A stretch of 33,985 bases of DNA from Streptomyces sp. CBMA291. GTDB lineage: Bacteria; Actinomycetota; Actinomycetes; Streptomycetales; Streptomycetaceae. The notes beneath the pieces were generated by a model, which did not search any database, was not told where the DNA came from, and saw only the letters and a list, made by a program, of their open reading frames with translations. Where the stretch lies: positions 1 through 33,985 of the forward strand of contig NZ_MSJP01000070.1 in NCBI RefSeq assembly GCF_014596525.1, in the 5' to 3' direction. How positions within the stretch are numbered: position 1 is the first letter of the stretch; each line of letters opens with the position of its first letter. This document shows positions 32,005 through 33,985 of the stretch, piece after piece. The translations under genes were made by a program, and so were the position numbers.

Positions 32005-32729
32005 GCCAAAGCGGTGTCGAGGAGGCGGCGCAGGGCGAGCGCGTCCGGGGCGACGGCGGTGACGAGGGCGGCGGGTCCGGCCAGCGGGGTCACGGCCGCG
32101 TGCTCCCCGAGGAGCCGGGTGGCCACCGGAGCCCGGTCGAACTCCGGGTCGACGACGAGGAGTTGTCCGACGGCCCGGTGCCCGCCGAGGACGGCCCCGC
32201 CGTCCCAGCCGCCGGGTGCGCCGGGCCCGAGGGAGAGTTCCTGGTCGAGGAGGGGCCGCCCGGCCCGGCGGACGGTGAGCCGGGTGACGAGGGTGCCGGG
32301 TGGTTCGCCGTGGCGGCCGAGGATCTGTTCCTCGCGCAGGACGAGCCGGGCGGTGGCCGCGAGGTCGACGGTGGTCCGGGTCCGCAGGTCGGAGCCGTGG
32401 ACGGAGACCAGCTGCTCGGGCAGCCAGCGGAGCGCCGCGTCCTCGCCGACCGTGAGCCGTACGTCGTATGTGGCGGGCTCGGCGTTCCGGCCCGGCAGGG
32501 CGAGGGTGGCGGCGGCGGCGTCGACCAGGAGCCGGGCCCCCTCGCGTACCTCGGTCTCGACGGCCAGCCGGTCGCCGCCGAGCGGGGCGCTCATCGCCCC
32601 GACGACGGTGACCCGGGCATACGGCTCCGGGGCCCGGGTGCGCCGCAGGGCGAGGGGCCCTTCGCTCACGAGGAGCGGCAGCCCGCCTCCGGCTTCGGCG
32701 GCGATCCGGGCGGTGGCGCGCAGGCTCAC
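31986..32729 (-). CDS. ureD: Urease accessory protein UreD
   Basis: A 247-residue urease accessory protein. Characteristic parts are GGDRLAVETEVREGARL, the AALRWLPEQL segment and a C-terminus rich in Leu/Ala helices. UreD binds the apo-urease and, with UreF and UreG, helps insert nickel. It starts with GTG overlapping the ureG stop (GTGA). In streptomycete urease clusters ureD follows ureG, as here. It is short compared with proteobacterial UreD (about 270), which is normal in actinobacteria. Confidence 0.92.
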   Translation of the reverse strand: MSLRATARIAAEAGGGLPLLVSEGPLALRRTRAPEPYARVTVVGAMSAPLGGDRLAVETEVREGARLLVDAAAATLALPGRNAEPATYDVRLTVGEDAALRWLPEQLVSVHGSDLRTRTTVDLAATARLVLREEQILGRHGEPPGTLVTRLTVRRAGRPLLDQELSLGPGAPGGWDGGAVLGGHRAVGQLLVVDPEFDRAPVATRLLGEHAAVTPLAGPAALVTAVAPDALALRRLLDTALAWLAPL

Positions 32730-33403
32730 GCGGTCCAGGCCCCGATCCGGGCACGGACCCAGTCGGCGACGGGGGCGACACCGTTCTCGGCACGCAACGA
32801 GGTGAAGGCGACGGGCAGTTCGCCGCGCTGCTCCCCGGCGTCGCGGGCCATCCGTTCCAGGTCGGAGCCGACGTAGGGGGCGAGGTCGGTCTTGTTGACG
32901 ACGAGGAGGTCGGCGGCGGTGACGCCGGGGCCGCCCTTGCGGGGGATGTCGTCGCCGCCCGCGACGTCGATGACGAAGATCTGGGCGTCGACGAGCCCCT
33001 TGGAGAAGGTGGCGGTGAGGTTGTCGCCGCCGGATTCGACGAGGATCAGATCGAGGGGGCCCACGGCGTCCTCCAGTTCCTCGACGGCTTCGAGGTTGGC
33101 GGAGATGTCGTCGCGGATGGCGGTGTGCGGGCAGGCGCCGGTCTCGACGGCCCGGATGCGCTCGGGCGGCAGGACGGCGTGCCGGAGCAGGAACTCGGCG
33201 TCTTCCCGGGTGTAGATGTCGTTGGTGACGACGGCGAGGGAGAGGGTGTCGCGCAGTTCCCGGCAGAGGGCGGCGACGGTCGCGGTCTTGCCGGAGCCGA
33301 CGGGCCCGCCGAGGCCGATGCGCAGGGCGCGGCGGCGCCCGTCGGGGCGGTGGGCGTCGGCGGAGACGGCACCGAGGTGGTCGTGGCCGTGGTCGAGATG
33401 CAT
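32726..33403 (-). CDS. ureG: Urease accessory GTPase UreG
   Basis: A 225-residue GTPase that supplies energy and nickel for urease activation. It has a His-rich N-terminus (MHLDHGHDHL), the P-loop GPVGSGKT (33-40), the nickel-binding CPH motif (91-93), ESGGDNLTATFS and the guanine-specificity motif NKTDL. AAGGAG lies 7 bases before ATG at 33403; the longer frame starting at 33517 is a Pro-rich artefact. It is coupled to ureD. Confidence 0.95.
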   Translation of the reverse strand: MHLDHGHDHLGAVSADAHRPDGRRRALRIGLGGPVGSGKTATVAALCRELRDTLSLAVVTNDIYTREDAEFLLRHAVLPPERIRAVETGACPHTAIRDDISANLEAVEELEDAVGPLDLILVESGGDNLTATFSKGLVDAQIFVIDVAGGDDIPRKGGPGVTAADLLVVNKTDLAPYVGSDLERMARDAGEQRGELPVAFTSLRAENGVAPVADWVRARIGAWTA

Positions 33404-33532
33404 GGGTGACTCCTTGGGTCGTGGGGCGGGCGGGGGCGGGGTGGTGCCGGTCGGCCCCGTCTGGCCGGGTGGCGCCGGTCGCCCTTGACCGGCCGGGCGG
33501 GGCGGACGGGGCCTCACCCGGCGGGGCTTCGG

Positions 33533-33865
33533 TCAGGAGGCGAAGAGGCGTACGGGCCAGGCCGCGTGCTGTTCGGCGGTGAGGTCGAGCAGCGGTGCGG
33601 AGGCGGCGGGCAGGGCGTCGAGGCCCTGTCGGGCGGCGGTGACGGCGCGTTCGGTCACCTCGTCCATCTCGGGGGCGAGGCGGGCGAGGACGGCAGTGGC
33701 CTGGTAGGGGTCGAGTCCGAGGAGCCGTACGGTGGCGGTGGCCGGTCCGCCGACGGTCTCGTACGCGACGCAGTGGGCGGCGTCCTCGGGGCCGAGTCCG
33801 GCGGCGCGGGCGGCGGTGCCGAGGACGACGGGCTGGTGGGCGCCGGCGGGAAGCGGGGGGCCGGG
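33533..33865 (-). CDS. ureF: Urease accessory protein UreF, C-terminal part
   Basis: The reading frame ends at TGA (33535-33533) with the C-terminus WPVRLFAS. Reading upstream gives HQPVVLGTAARAAGLG, then AYETVGGPATATVRLLGLDP, then EMDEVTERAVTAARQGLDAL, which match the C-terminal half of UreF. About 110 of the usual ~225 residues are visible. The 5' part is lost in the poly-G run at the window end. It lies 129 bases upstream of ureG on the same strand. ureA, ureB and ureC would be expected further right. Confidence 0.85.
   Translation of the reverse strand, partial: PGPPLPAGAHQPVVLGTAARAAGLGPEDAAHCVAYETVGGPATATVRLLGLDPYQATAVLARLAPEMDEVTERAVTAARQGLDALPAASAPLLDLTAEQHAAWPVRLFAS

Positions 33866-33985
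<120 letters not shown>

Overview
The window is very high-GC DNA with codon use strongly biased to G/C in third position, ATGA/GTGA-coupled genes and a gene content (MurT/GatD, DUF3048 lipoprotein, tripeptidyl-aminopeptidase next to urease genes, a single complete mce operon) that together point to a Streptomyces chromosome or a close relative. The last ~120 bases are an almost pure poly-G run that looks like a sequencing or assembly artefact at a contig end.

Left third (1-11783, minus strand): a complete actinobacterial Mce lipid-importer operon. Transcription starts near 11.82 kb and runs leftwards through an MceG/Mkl-type ATPase, two YrbE permeases, six MCE-domain proteins (A to F), then three complete and probably one partial Mce-associated (Mas) membrane proteins. 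Almost every junction is a 4-base ATGA or GTGA overlap, so the operon is tightly coupled and expected to build one ATP-driven envelope complex.

Centre-left (11784-17461): a 730-base divergent control region carries two pairs of an 18-base operator-like repeat (near-consensus TTGTCWCCGCGGAGACAA), 33 and 32 bases apart within the pairs. Facing away from the mce operon are three Sec-secreted, Cys-containing proteins (one DUF6801-like with a second domain) and a PucR/CdaR-type regulator. This secreted cluster plus regulator plus shared control region is the best candidate for an undescribed system: extracellular partners of the Mce importer under a common regulator. That is inference; the repeats and gene layout are directly visible.

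Centre-right (17522-21584): a cytochrome P450, a VOC/glyoxalase-like protein, an acyl-CoA dehydrogenase and a divergent TetR regulator with two GTTAC-type operators between the last two. These fit lipid oxidation or beta-oxidation.

Right third (21691-33985): housekeeping genes: peptide deformylase, MurT and GatD (lipid II amidation), 6-phosphofructokinase, CtaG-like oxidase assembly protein, a small membrane protein, a DUF3048 lipoprotein, an acylglycerophosphate acyltransferase, an NAD-dependent epimerase-like protein, a secreted tripeptidyl-aminopeptidase-like hydrolase, and the end of a urease operon (ureF partial, ureG, ureD). Strong hairpin terminators separate most convergent pairs. No tRNA, rRNA, CRISPR array, transposase or integrase was seen.
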